Shown: positions 46,885-55,844, counted from the first letter of the stretch. The stretch: DNA of 64,000 bases from Streptomyces varsoviensis (GCF_000718635.1 NZ_JOBF01000003.1:744001-808000); one strand, 5' to 3'. Program-made: numbers and translations. Notes: generated by a model from the sequence alone, not told the origin.

Positions 46885-47924
46885 TGGGCGCGGGCGAGGA
46901 GCGGGGGCGCGACGCGCCGAGCGGGGGCGGGAAGCGGGGGAACGACACGGTGAGCGGGGGCGACGAGCGGGAGAGCGGCACGATGCACGGCAGCGGCACC
47001 AAGCGGGCGAGCGGGTCCCGGCGGGCGGAGAGCGGCGCGCAGCGCACGATCCGCGGCATGTTCGCCGACGCCGGGGTCCGGGGCTGGCTGCACGTGGCGG
47101 ACCTGCACCGGCCGGCCGCGTGCGTGACGATCGACCCCGACGAACCCGTGCCCATCGGCTCGGTCTACAAAGCGCCGCTGATGGTCGCCTTCTGCCGGCT
47201 GGCCGAAGCCGGGGAGATCGATCCGTGCCGGCGCGTGACGCTCGGCCCCGCCGACCGGTTGCCCGGCCCGACCGGCATCTCCATCCTGCGCGACCCGGTC
47301 ACCGTCTCGCTGCGCGACCTGGTCGTCCTCATGATGACCGTCTCCGACAACACCGCCGCCAACGCGGTGCTGCGCCTGGTCGGCACCGCGGCGGTCGACG
47401 AGGTGTGCCGGGCGCTCGGAATGGCGGACACGCGGGTCCACGGCGGGGTGGCCACCACCTTCGCCCAACTGGTCGCGGAGACCGGGACCGATTCGCTGAG
47501 CGACGCGATGGAGCGCATGTCGGACAACGACACGACGGTCCCGGCCGTCGTCTACAACCCGCTGTCCAAGGCCTCCGCCAGCCCCGCCGACATGGCCCGG
47601 CTGCTGCGCGCGATCTGGACGGGGCGGGCGGCCTCCCCCGAGAGTTGCGCGTTCATGCGCGAGGTCATGGGCCGGCAGGCGTGGTCGCACCGGCTCGGCT
47701 CCGGGTTCCCGTACGACGACGTGCGGGTGTCGGGGAAGACCGGCACCTTCGGGTCGATGCGCCATGAGGCCGGGGTGATCGAGCTGCCCGACGGCAGCGC
47801 GTACACCGCCGTCGTCTTCACCCAGGCGGCCCGCGCCGACAGCAAACTGCCGCGCGCCGACGCCGTCATCGGCGCCGCCGCCCGTACCGCTGTGGAGGAG
47901 CTGCGGGGCATGGAGGGCACGTAG
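46884..47924 (+). CDS. Beta-lactamase-like SxxK protein lacking signal peptide and Glu166 motif
   Basis: A 346-residue relative of class A beta-lactamases. It has Ser93-x-x-Lys96 (GSVYKAPL), Ser154-Asp-Asn156 (VSDNTAA) and Lys285-Thr-Gly (SGKTGTFGS), but no ExELN segment, so the deacylating Glu166 is not evident. It also has no signal peptide: the first 50 residues are hydrophilic Gly/Arg/Ser-rich sequence. It is translationally coupled to the LysR gene (TGATG). Together these features suggest a cytoplasmic penicillin-binding sensor partner, like BlaB of S. cacaoi, rather than a resistance enzyme. The true start could lie further downstream. Confidence 0.75.
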   Translation: MGAGEERGRDAPSGGGKRGNDTVSGGDERESGTMHGSGTKRASGSRRAESGAQRTIRGMFADAGVRGWLHVADLHRPAACVTIDPDEPVPIGSVYKAPLMVAFCRLAEAGEIDPCRRVTLGPADRLPGPTGISILRDPVTVSLRDLVVLMMTVSDNTAANAVLRLVGTAAVDEVCRALGMADTRVHGGVATTFAQLVAETGTDSLSDAMERMSDNDTTVPAVVYNPLSKASASPADMARLLRAIWTGRAASPESCAFMREVMGRQAWSHRLGSGFPYDDVRVSGKTGTFGSMRHEAGVIELPDGSAYTAVVFTQAARADSKLPRADAVIGAAARTAVEELRGMEGT

Positions 47925-47965
47925 GCGGGTGGGCCCCGTCGGAACGCGCCGCGGGCCTCTGCGGT

Positions 47966-48041
47966 CGGTGGCGGCTGTCCAGATCGGTGGCGCCTGTCCA
48001 GGTCGGTGGCGACTGTCCAGATCGGTGGCGGCTGTCTATAT
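47966..48041. repeat. 19-bp tandem array (4 copies)
   Basis: Units CGGTGGCGGCTGTCCAGAT and close variants start at 47966, 47985, 48004 and 48023. The array fills the gap between two convergent genes and overlaps the methyltransferase stop codon. Confidence 0.85.
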
Positions 48042-48815
48042 CTGTTGGAGGAGCACCACGCCCGTCAGCATGGGCAGGGTGAACTCGCCGCGGGCGGTCT
48101 CCGGCCGGCTCGCGAGGAAACCGCGGAGCCGGTCCAGCAGGGCCGCACGTTCCGGTTCGGGCATGACCAGCACCCCCGCGCGGGTCGCGAGGGTCGCGAC
48201 GAGCGAGTCGGCGGTGCGGCGCTGCCCGTGCGGGAACTCTGCGTGCTCCGGCGAGCCGAACCGTGCGGTCCCACCGGTCTTCGGAAGATGCATGTCCGCC
48301 GTCGCGGCCCGCCAACTGGCGGGGGTGTCCCGAGGGCCGATGACCCTCTTCCCGCCGACCCGCGCCAGTTCGGCGACCCATTCGGCCCCGTCGTCCATGA
48401 CGTTCCACAGGCCGGCGAGGATGCCGCCGGGCGCGAGGACCCTGGCGATCTCGGGTCCCGCGACGGCCATGTCGAACCAGTGCATGGCGTTGCCGGCGAG
48501 CACGGCGTCGACGGAGGCGTCCGGCAGCGGTATCGACTCGGCGCTGCCCGCCAGGGCGCGGACGGCCGGCAGCGAGCGGCGCAGTTCGGCCAGCATCGCG
48601 GGGTCCGGCTCGACCGCGGTGACATCGGCGTCCAGCGCGGCCAGCGCGGCGGTCAGCTTGCCGGTTCCGGCTCCGAGGTCGAGTACGCGCCGGCCGGGCG
48701 CGCGCTCCACCGCCCAGCCGACCGCGGCCCGCGCGTAGTCCGGGCGGTGCGCGGCGTATTCGACCGCCACCGCGCCGAACGACGAGGCGTACGGGGGCCG
48801 TTCGTCTTGATCCAT
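48036..48815 (-). CDS. Class I SAM-dependent methyltransferase
   Basis: A 259-residue soluble methyltransferase of the Methyltransf_11/25 type. Motif I is VLDLGAGTGKLTAAL near residue 47, the acidic loop is VTAVEPDPAMLAELR, and post-I motifs include AGSAESIPLPDASVDAVLAG and LAPGGILAGLWN. The substrate cannot be predicted. The ATG at 48815 has GGATGG 5 bases upstream; an ATG at 48824 would add three residues. It converges on the SxxK gene and is divergent-tail to cebR, so it marks the end of the inserted beta-lactam region. Confidence 0.85.
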   Translation of the reverse strand: MDQDERPPYASSFGAVAVEYAAHRPDYARAAVGWAVERAPGRRVLDLGAGTGKLTAALAALDADVTAVEPDPAMLAELRRSLPAVRALAGSAESIPLPDASVDAVLAGNAMHWFDMAVAGPEIARVLAPGGILAGLWNVMDDGAEWVAELARVGGKRVIGPRDTPASWRAATADMHLPKTGGTARFGSPEHAEFPHGQRRTADSLVATLATRAGVLVMPEPERAALLDRLRGFLASRPETARGEFTLPMLTGVVLLQQI

Positions 48816-48926
48816 ACGGTCCATCCGGTCACCGTAGCGATGGCGCGGGCGGTCGGCTACGCCTTCCTTCCGCGCTTTCCGCGAGCCAGGCCGCTGCGCC
48901 CAGGGCTCCGGGCTCCGCGCCCCCGC

Positions 48927-49973
48927 TCAGGTCGATTCGCGTTCCGTCAGTCGCGTCGGCAGCACCACCTGGGGGCGGTCCGCCGTGCGTTCCTCGATCT
49001 CCTGAAGGAGTACGCGCGCCATGGTGCGGCCCATCTCCTCGATCGGCTGCCGCACGCTGGTCAGCGGCGGGTCCATGTGGCGGGCGACGGCGGAGTCGTC
49101 GAAGCCGATGAGCGCGACGTCGTCGGGGACGCGGCGGCCGGACTCGCGGAGCACCTGGCGGGCGCCCGCGGCCATCACGTCGGAGGCGACGAAGACCGCG
49201 TCGAGGCCGGGCCTGCGGTCGAGGAGTTCGCGCATGGCGCGGCGGCCGCCCTCCTCGGTGAAGTCGGCGGGCGCGATGAGCCGTTCGTCGGGGGCGTGGC
49301 CGGCGCTCGCGAGCCCCGCGCGGTAGCCGTCGAGGCGGCATTGGGCCACGTACATGTCGAGCGGCCCGGTGATGGTCGCCACGGCGCGCCGGCCCCGGGC
49401 GTGCAGGTGGGCGATGGCCTGGCGGGCGCCGCCCGCGTTGTCGGAGTCGACGTAGGCGACGGTTTCGCGGCCGGAGCGGCGGCCGCTGAGCACCGCGGGC
49501 ATGTCTATCTCTTCGAGCAGGTCGGGCAGGGGGTCGTCGGCGTGTACGGACACCAGGAGCACCCCGTCGACGCGGTGCGCGGCGAGGTAGTCGGCGAAGC
49601 GTTTCCGCTCCTTGGGCGTACGGATGAGGGTGAGCAGCAGTTGCATGTCGGTGTCGGCGAGTTCGGCGCCGACACCCCGGATGACGTCGGAGAAGTACGG
49701 CTCGGCGAAGAGCCGCGTCTCGGGTTCGGGGACGACCAGCGCGATGGCGTCGGAGCTGCCCGCCGCGAGGGCTCGGGCCGCGCGGTTCGGTACGTAGCCC
49801 AGCTCGGCGACGGCCTGCTCGACGAGGGCGCGGGTGCGGTCGCTGACCCGCGGCGAACCGTTGATGACGCGCGAGACCGTGCCGCGGCCGACGCCGGCCC
49901 GGGCCGCGACCGCCTCCAGGGTGGGCGTGGCGCGCCGCGCGCCACGTCGCGTGGTCCCACCGGTCGCTGCCAT
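48927..49973 (-). CDS. cebR: CebR, LacI-family repressor of cellulose/cellobiose use
   Basis: A 348-residue LacI/GalR repressor. Residues 14-60 hold the helix-turn-helix and hinge (TLEAVAARAGVGRGTVSRV, INGSPRVS), followed by the periplasmic-binding-protein-like effector domain (ALVVPEPETRLFAEPYFSDV, DGVLLVSVH, PLTSVRQPIEEMG). The identity is supported by two CebR boxes: a perfect TGGGAGCGCTCCCA at 50143 and a near-perfect one at the bglC start. CebR releases DNA on binding cellobiose or cellotriose. ATG 49973 has GTGGAGG upstream. Unlike in other streptomycetes, cebEFG do not follow on the opposite strand. Confidence 0.9.
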   Translation of the reverse strand: MAATGGTTRRGARRATPTLEAVAARAGVGRGTVSRVINGSPRVSDRTRALVEQAVAELGYVPNRAARALAAGSSDAIALVVPEPETRLFAEPYFSDVIRGVGAELADTDMQLLLTLIRTPKERKRFADYLAAHRVDGVLLVSVHADDPLPDLLEEIDMPAVLSGRRSGRETVAYVDSDNAGGARQAIAHLHARGRRAVATITGPLDMYVAQCRLDGYRAGLASAGHAPDERLIAPADFTEEGGRRAMRELLDRRPGLDAVFVASDVMAAGARQVLRESGRRVPDDVALIGFDDSAVARHMDPPLTSVRQPIEEMGRTMARVLLQEIEERTADRPQVVLPTRLTEREST

Positions 49974-50142
49974 GTCTGCCTCCACTGCACGTCGTGCCGC
50001 ATCCCAAAGAAAACCGCTGTCACCGCCACTACCCGCCGTCACCGTCGCTGTCCCAGTTGCGGCGGGCAAGGGCGGTCGCGGGGCGCGGCGGTCGCCCGCC
50101 GCCACCCCGCCAGGCCGCGGCGGCTCTTCGCCGTCTTACGAC

Positions 50143-50156
50143 TGGGAGCGCTCCCA
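50143..50156. promoter_or_regulatory. CebR box 1 (perfect)
   Basis: TGGGAGCGCTCCCA is the exact consensus CebR operator, 169 bp upstream of cebR. In other species it controls cebE; here nothing recognisable starts next to it. Confidence 0.88.
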
Positions 50157-51031
50157 CAGTACCTGAACCACCCATACCCCAACGCGCCCTCGACCACACA
50201 ACGCGTCGGTACGGAACAGTAGTTGATCAGACGGGCGCCGCCGAAGCCCCAATCGGGCGCTACCGCGGCCGCCTTCCGAGCCCGCGGCGCCCGATAGGCC
50301 CGAAGAGCCCGGACGGCCCGCTGGGTCCCATGCACCGGACGCGCCCGATGTGCCCCGATCCTCCTCCGCGCGCACACGCGCTGTAACCGCCTGGTCGACC
50401 GCCGTGACCGCCCGATCGGCCGTCGTGACGGGTCGGCCGAGCGCCGTGACCGCCCGGTCGACCTCCGCGCCGGGCCGGCGGAGCGCCGTGACGGGTGGGT
50501 CGGCCGCCGTGACGGGTGGGTCGGCAGAGCGCCGCATCGGCCGGCCGCCTCCGGTCCGTATCGCCCGTCAGGTCCGAAATAGGGCGCTCTTCGGCGGGGC
50601 AGGAGAATCCGGCGGCGCGGGCCGCGGTCACCGGGCCCGGCCGCGGGTACGTACCCGACCGGGCCGTCATCATGGCCGCAGCGCTGTTCGGTACCGCACA
50701 CGTGTCGTACGGGCGCCGCGCGGCGCACCGCCGGAGACTGTCTCACGGCCCGGCCACACCCGAGTCTCCCACCCGTCCCAGCCGCCACCCGACTCCTCTC
50801 GAACCGCCTGAAACCGCGCTGCCCCTACCGCCGTCCGTCACTTCGCTACCCGTTACCCCGTCTCTCCCGTCCAACGCACCCCAACTGACAACTCTTCTCA
50901 CAACTCCCCCATGTTCGAACTCATTCACCCCGCAGACCCGCCCCCCACGCCGGACCCATGTCCGAGCCCCGTCTGAACACCTCTTCTCTTCCCAACCCAA
51001 CCTCTTCACCTCGACCTCTTCACCTCGACTA
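50157..51031. other. Region between CebR boxes where cebEFG would be expected
   Basis: 875 bp between the two CebR boxes contains no sugar-binding protein or permease gene. It holds the 21-bp array at 50379-50530 and, from 50800 on, C-rich DNA with many CTTCTC and CCTC runs. Confidence 0.7.
50379..50530. repeat. 21-bp tandem array (7 copies)
   Basis: Units of the type CGCCGTGACCGCCCGGTCGAC begin at 50379, 50400, 50421, 50442, 50463, 50484 and 50505. The period is a multiple of 3 and frames on both strands stay open, but no start or homology supports a gene. Confidence 0.85.
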
Positions 51032-51045
51032 TGGGAGCGCTTCCA
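51032..51045. promoter_or_regulatory. CebR box 2 overlapping the bglC ribosome site and start
   Basis: TGGGAGCGCTTCCA differs from the consensus at one base. Its GGGAG doubles as the ribosome site and its last A is the first base of the bglC ATG, so bound CebR would sit on the start of translation. Confidence 0.88.
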
Positions 51046-52541
51046 TGATGTCCGAGCACGAGACAGCAAGCTTTCCCGACGGCTTCCTCTGGGGCGCCGC
51101 CACCGCCGCGTACCAAGTGGAGGGCGCGGCCCGGGAGGACGGCCGTTCGCCCTCCATCTGGGACACCTTCAGCCGCGTCCCCGGCAAGGTCCGCGACGGC
51201 GACACCGGGGACATCGCCGTGGACCACTACCACCGCTGGCGCGACGACGTGCGCCTGATGGCGGAACTGGACCTGAACGCCTACCGATTCTCCGTCTCCT
51301 GGCCGCGCGTGCAGCCCACCGGCCGGGGTCCCGCCGCCCGCCGCGGCCTCGACTTCTACAGCGCGCTCGTCGACGAACTGCTCGCGCACGGCATCCGGCC
51401 GATGCTGACCCTCTACCACTGGGACCTGCCCCAGGAGCTGGAGACGGCCGGCGGCTGGCCGGAGCGCGAGACGGCCCGGCGCTTCGCGGACTACGCGCAC
51501 CTCGTCGCGCGGGCGCTCGGCGACCGCGTCGAGCTGTGGACGACCCTCAACGAACCCTGGTGCAGCGCCTTCCTGGGGTACGGGGCGGGGGTGCACGCCC
51601 CCGGCCGCACGGACCAGGTCGCCGCGCTGCGCGCCGCGCACCACCTCAACCTGGCGCACGGGCTCGGCGCCGAGGCGCTGCGCGCCGCCCTCCCCGCGAG
51701 CGCGCGGCTCTCCGTCGCCCTCAACCCCAGTGCTGTCCGGGCCCGTTCGCGGTCGGCCGAGGATCTCGACGCTCAGCGGCGGGTGGACGCGCTCTCGACC
51801 CGTATCTTCACGGGGCCCATGCTGCACGGCGCGTACCCCGACGACCTCATCGCGGACACGGCGGGTCTCACGGACTGGTCGTTCGTACGCGATGGCGATC
51901 CGGCCGTCATCAAGCACCCCCTCGACGCGCTGGGCGTGAACTACTACACGCCCTCAGTGGTATCAGCCGCCACTGACAATCGGCCGCCGCGGGACGACGG
52001 CCACGGCGGCGGCGAGCACAACCCGTGGCCCGGCGCCGACGATGTCGCCTTCCACCAGCCGCCCGGCGCCCGTACCGCCATGGACTGGTCCGTCGACCCG
52101 AGCGGCCTGTACGACCTGCTGATGCGCTTCTCCCGCGAGGCGCCCGGCCTGCCGCTGATGGTCACCGAGAACGGCGCCGCCTTCGACGACGAGCCGGACC
52201 CCGAGGGCGCCGTGCACGACCCGGACCGGATCGCGTATCTGCACGGCCACCTGAACGCCGTGCACCGCGCCATCGGCGACGGCGCGGACGTGCGCGGGTA
52301 CTTCCTCTGGTCGCTGATGGACAATTTCGAGTGGTCGTACGGCTACAGCAAGCGGTTCGGCGCGGTCCACGTGGACTACGCGACCCAGGCCCGTACGCCC
52401 AAGTCCAGCGCGTACTGGTACGCCCGGCTGGCCCGTACGAGCCAGTTGCTGCCGGAGGTGCCGGGCATGTACGACGCGCCCGACGCGAATGACGCGACTG
52501 ATGTGCCCGGGGCGGGCGAGGTCTCGGAGAAGCCTGCCTGA
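51045..52541 (+). CDS. bglC: GH1 beta-glucosidase, CebR-controlled
   Basis: A 498-residue cytoplasmic family 1 beta-glucosidase that cleaves imported cellobiose and cellotriose to glucose. It has the GH1 N-terminal signature [15 protein letters not shown], acid/base Glu170 in TTLNEPW, nucleophile Glu375 in [11 protein letters not shown], and the aglycone-site ending [18 protein letters not shown]. There is no signal peptide. ATG 51045 is taken because GGGAG is 7 bases away; ATG 51048 is adjacent. The preceding CebR box identifies it as bglC. Its partner transporter cebEFG is not present here. Confidence 0.93.
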   Translation: MMSEHETASFPDGFLWGAATAAYQVEGAAREDGRSPSIWDTFSRVPGKVRDGDTGDIAVDHYHRWRDDVRLMAELDLNAYRFSVSWPRVQPTGRGPAARRGLDFYSALVDELLAHGIRPMLTLYHWDLPQELETAGGWPERETARRFADYAHLVARALGDRVELWTTLNEPWCSAFLGYGAGVHAPGRTDQVAALRAAHHLNLAHGLGAEALRAALPASARLSVALNPSAVRARSRSAEDLDAQRRVDALSTRIFTGPMLHGAYPDDLIADTAGLTDWSFVRDGDPAVIKHPLDALGVNYYTPSVVSAATDNRPPRDDGHGGGEHNPWPGADDVAFHQPPGARTAMDWSVDPSGLYDLLMRFSREAPGLPLMVTENGAAFDDEPDPEGAVHDPDRIAYLHGHLNAVHRAIGDGADVRGYFLWSLMDNFEWSYGYSKRFGAVHVDYATQARTPKSSAYWYARLARTSQLLPEVPGMYDAPDANDATDVPGAGEVSEKPA

Positions 52542-52611
52542 GCCACCTACGGGCTGCGGGACAGACGGCCGTGGGAGGGACGTCCTCGGGGCAGACCGCC
52601 CGGGGGCTGCT

Positions 52612-53481
52612 TCAGCGGAAGACCGCCGGCGGCGGCGCCGGGGAGGGCCGCGCGTCGGCGTCGCCGACCGGCGCCGCGCCGCCGGTGAAGTCCAGCAGCG
52701 CGCGCCCGTGTTCGACCCGCCCCGCCTGCGGGTCGGTGGCCGCGCGCCGGGTCAACTCGGCGACCGGCGGTTCGCCGTCGGCGGCCAGCAGCACGGCGTT
52801 GCCGAACCGCCGCCCGCGCAGCACCGCCGGGTCGGCGGTCACGCACAGCTCGGGGAAGACGGTCCGTACCGTCGCGATCTGGGAGCGCAGGTGGGCGAGC
52901 GGCGGCCCGTCCGTGAGGTTCGCGGCGTACCAGCCGCCGGGCCGCAGCGCCCGCCGCACCTCGCCGACGAACTCGGTGCTGGTCAGGTGCGCGGGCGTAC
53001 GGGCGCCGCTGAAGACGTCCGCGATGATCAGGTCCGCCCAGCCCTCCGGGACCTTCGCGAGCCCCGCGCGCGCGTCGCCGTCGCGCACCCGGATGCGCCA
53101 GCCGCTCTCCAGGGGCAGCTCGCGGCGGACGAACCGCACCAGGGGCGCGTCGAGTTCGAAGACCTGCTGGGTGGAGCGGGGGCGGGTCGCCGCGATGTAG
53201 CGGGCGAGGGTGAACGCCCCGCCCCCCAGGTGCACCGCCTGAATCGGCCGCCCCTGGGGGGCCACCAGGTCGGCGATGTGTCCGAGCCGGCGCAGGTAGG
53301 CGAAATCGAGGTACATGGGGTCGTCGAGATCCACGTGGGACTGCGGCGCGCCGTCGATCAGGAGCGTACGGGCGCGGGGCCGCTCACGGTCGGGCACCAG
53401 TTCCGCGAGCCCGCCGTCGACGGCCTCGGAGACGGCCTCCGCCGCCCGTCCGCGCCCCTGCTTCCGTCTCTCCTTCGCCAC
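52612..53481 (-). CDS. Spermidine synthase-like (fused-MFS/spermine synthase) methyltransferase-fold protein
   Basis: A 289-residue soluble protein with the spermidine/spermine synthase fold. SHVDLDDPMYLDFAYLRRL is the family entry, IQAVHLGGGAFTLARYIAA is the nucleotide-binding loop (GGG instead of a GAG-type motif), and ADLIIADVFSGARTPAHLT holds the catalytic-Asp position. Actinobacterial members of this group seldom have proven polyamine synthase activity. The start is GTG 53481, with only a poor ribosome site (GGTGGG immediately before), so the message could be leaderless. It is convergent with bglC. Confidence 0.8.
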   Translation of the reverse strand: MAKERRKQGRGRAAEAVSEAVDGGLAELVPDRERPRARTLLIDGAPQSHVDLDDPMYLDFAYLRRLGHIADLVAPQGRPIQAVHLGGGAFTLARYIAATRPRSTQQVFELDAPLVRFVRRELPLESGWRIRVRDGDARAGLAKVPEGWADLIIADVFSGARTPAHLTSTEFVGEVRRALRPGGWYAANLTDGPPLAHLRSQIATVRTVFPELCVTADPAVLRGRRFGNAVLLAADGEPPVAELTRRAATDPQAGRVEHGRALLDFTGGAAPVGDADARPSPAPPPAVFR

Positions 53482-53552
53482 CCCACCAGTATCGCCCGCA
53501 CCAGTGCGACCCCGCCGACGGGGCCGACAGGGGAGCGCGGCCGAGGGCGCCG

Positions 53553-54095
53553 TCAGTTCGGGCGGCTGCTGCGTTCGACGGCCTCGATGGTGCGGGCGGC
53601 CTCGCCCAGGGCGGCTCGCAGTACGGCCGGGTCGGTGGCTTCGGGGCGGGCCGCGTCCGGGGGGAGCAACCAGCCGGTGCCGGTGACGGGGGGCTCGGAC
53701 CGGCCCGTACAGGCGCCGCCCTCGTACGTCTGCGTGCAGGCGCTGCCGGGCAGGTCCCAGTCGTCGGCGGTGCCGGGCGGGACGAGGAAGCCGAGGGTGT
53801 CGCCCTCGCCGTCGTGCAGCACCGGGCCGACGCCGACGCGCAGCCGCAGGATGTCCACGGCCTCCAGCCCTTGGCGGGCCGGGACGGTGACGAGGTCGCA
53901 CCGCCGGTCCCCCTCGGCCCCGGCCGCCGGAGCCTGCGGCTGTCGGCCCGGCGGTCGGGGCGTCTGCTGCGGAGGTGGTACGTGCGCGGGGGCCGTACGC
54001 GCCGCCGCCCCGTACCGTGGCGCCGGCCGGCCGCCCGTGACCCGTACGACCTCGCCCGCCTGCGCTTCTCCGATGCCCAATCCGGCTTCCGTCAA
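53553..54095 (-). CDS. Small protein with a putative primase-polymerase-like C-terminal domain
   Basis: A 180-residue protein. A Pro/Ala/Gln-rich N-terminal third precedes a domain containing RRCDLVTVPARQGLEAV, GVGPVLHDGEGDTLGFLVPPGT and TGTGWLLPPD. This order (DxVxVPA, GPV, GFLVPPG, WLxPP) is what I associate with the small Prim-Pol-like proteins of Streptomyces, and the protein encoded at 63018 shares it. Enzyme activity is not implied. TTG 54095 is chosen because GGAGGAGGGG lies 6 bases upstream; ATG 54167 is the alternative. It is divergent from the NsdA-like regulator. Confidence 0.55.
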   Translation of the reverse strand: MTEAGLGIGEAQAGEVVRVTGGRPAPRYGAAARTAPAHVPPPQQTPRPPGRQPQAPAAGAEGDRRCDLVTVPARQGLEAVDILRLRVGVGPVLHDGEGDTLGFLVPPGTADDWDLPGSACTQTYEGGACTGRSEPPVTGTGWLLPPDAARPEATDPAVLRAALGEAARTIEAVERSSRPN

Positions 54096-54228
54096 GGGAA
54101 ACCCCTCCTCCGCCGCGCTGCTGTGCGTGTGCTCCGGTACACCGGGTTCAACGCCGGAGCGCGTCAATGGCTACGGCGCCGCGTCGCCGCAAAGGATGGC
54201 ATTTCATGGCGGATGGCCAATGGGATAT

Positions 54229-54248
54229 CCGGTTTGTAGTCAAACCGG
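54229..54248. promoter_or_regulatory. Inverted repeat between the divergent 54095 and 54359 genes
   Basis: CCGGTTTG (54229-54236) and CAAACCGG (54241-54248) are perfect 8-bp arms around TAGT, about 110 bp before the NsdA-like gene. Likely an operator or a leader hairpin. Confidence 0.45.
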
Positions 54249-54358
54249 GGGTAGCGGACCCATGAGAACCGGTACGGTCGTTTCCGCCCAACACGCCTGC
54301 ACGGCAGCACCGTCCGGCCTCTCGCGCGGAACGGCACGCGCCCGGAGAGGGGTCGGCC

Positions 54359-55789
54359 ATGGTGCCGCGCGACGCGCCCGCCTCAGCGACTTCGACGCCG
54401 GATGGGGCGACGGCGGGGGCCGCGAGCCTCCCGAACGCCGCCTTCCGGCGGCTGCGCGGGCCGCGCTCGCAGGCCGAGTTCGCGGCGGCGGTCCGGCGCG
54501 CCGCCCGCGAGATCGGCGAGCGGGTCTGCTGCGACGCCCGCTATGTGGGGCGGGTCGAGTCCGGTGCGATCAGGTGCCCGAACTACGCCTACGAGCGAGT
54601 GTTCCGCCATATGTTCCCGGGGGTCTCCCTGGAGGAGATGGGCTTCTCGCCGCGCGAGGCGGTACGCGGCCGGGCGCCGTCCCGCGCGGGGCGGTCCAGC
54701 ACGCCCCCGAGGCCGCCGGCATCGCCGCGGACGCCGCAGGACGTACTGCGGGCCGCGTTTCTGACGGGTCCGACGCGTCCGACGAGCGGCGTGCCCGGCG
54801 GTGCGTACGCCCCGACCGCCCCGGCCGACCTGACTGCCCCGGCCGACCTAACTGCCGCGACCGCCGCGTCCGGGGCCGGACGCCGGGTGGGCGAGCCGGA
54901 GGCCGACGCCGTGGAGGCCGCCGTGCGCCGCATCCGGCTCCTCGACGACCGGCACGGCGCCGACGGCCTCTACGGGCGCGCCACGCAGCCGCTGCGGGCC
55001 GCGTACGGGCTCCTGGACCGGGGCGCGGGGCGCCGTTCCGTCAGCGAGCGGCTGCACGCGGGCGCGGGGGAGCTCGCCATCTCGGTGGGCTGGCTGGCCC
55101 ACGACTCCGGGCGGCTCGCCGACGCCCGTTCGCTCTACTCCGAGGCGCTGGCGATCGCGCGCGTGGCGGACGACGCGGCGCTGGAGGCGCACGCGTTCGC
55201 CAACATCGCCTTCCTCGCCCGCGACGCGGGCCGCCCCCGGGAGGCCGTACAGGCCGCGCAGGCGGCACAGCGCGCGGCGCGGGGCCTGACGTCGCCCCGG
55301 CTGCTGTCGCTGCTGGCGCTGCGGGAGGCGGGCGGCTGGGCCGGGCTCGGGGACCGGCGGGCGTGCGAGGAGGCGCTGCGGCGGGCTCAGCGCCTCTACG
55401 AGCGGGGTTCCCGCGACGCCGATCCCGAGTGGATGTCGTTCTTCGGGGAGGCCGAGCTGGCGGGGCTGGAGTCGCAGTGCTGGTCGGCGCTGGGCGTCTG
55501 GCCGCGTGCGGCCGTGTACGCGCGGCGTGCCGTCGCGGCGCAGGATCCGCATTTCACCCGCAATATCGCGCTCTTCACGGCGGAACTGGCGGGTGACCTC
55601 GCGGGCTGCGGGGCACTGGACGAGGCGGCCTCGGCGGGCGGGCGGGCGCTGGACCTGCTCTCCGGCGTCCAGTCGTCCCGTATCCGCGCCATGCTCACCG
55701 ATACCGCCCGCGCCCTCCGCCCGCACCGCCGCAGCGCGCCGGTGGCGGCCTTCCTCTCCCGCCACGAGGCCGTCACGCGCTCGGGGTGA
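54359..55789 (+). CDS. NsdA/NsdB-like TPR regulator
   Basis: A 476-residue protein of the NsdA group, known negative regulators of sporulation and antibiotics in Streptomyces. Residues about 30-90 resemble a helix-turn-helix (QAEFAAAVRRAAREIGERV, DARYVGRVESGAI). An Ala/Pro/Thr-rich linker follows, and the C-terminal 260 residues are tetratricopeptide-like helices (GWLAHDSGRLADARSLYSEAL, AFANIAFLARDAGRPREAVQ). ATG 54359 has GGAGAGGGG about 6 bases upstream. Assignment to the group rests on architecture and local similarity; which paralogue it is remains open. Confidence 0.75.
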   Translation: MVPRDAPASATSTPDGATAGAASLPNAAFRRLRGPRSQAEFAAAVRRAAREIGERVCCDARYVGRVESGAIRCPNYAYERVFRHMFPGVSLEEMGFSPREAVRGRAPSRAGRSSTPPRPPASPRTPQDVLRAAFLTGPTRPTSGVPGGAYAPTAPADLTAPADLTAATAASGAGRRVGEPEADAVEAAVRRIRLLDDRHGADGLYGRATQPLRAAYGLLDRGAGRRSVSERLHAGAGELAISVGWLAHDSGRLADARSLYSEALAIARVADDAALEAHAFANIAFLARDAGRPREAVQAAQAAQRAARGLTSPRLLSLLALREAGGWAGLGDRRACEEALRRAQRLYERGSRDADPEWMSFFGEAELAGLESQCWSALGVWPRAAVYARRAVAAQDPHFTRNIALFTAELAGDLAGCGALDEAASAGGRALDLLSGVQSSRIRAMLTDTARALRPHRRSAPVAAFLSRHEAVTRSG

Positions 55790-55844
55790 GGGCCGTCATG
55801 AGGGCCCTGAACGGGCCCTGCGAGCCCGGCGGCAGGTCTCCGGC

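Noticed and set aside
41436..48830. attL/attR direct repeats bounding a tRNA-His island
   Set aside because: No second copy of the tRNA 3' end was noticed by eye near the far boundary and no integrase gene is present. An exhaustive search was not possible.
50350..50811. Open frames across the 21-bp array that read as heptad repeats
   Set aside because: Both strands are open only because the period is a multiple of three. No ribosome site, start or homology supports a protein.
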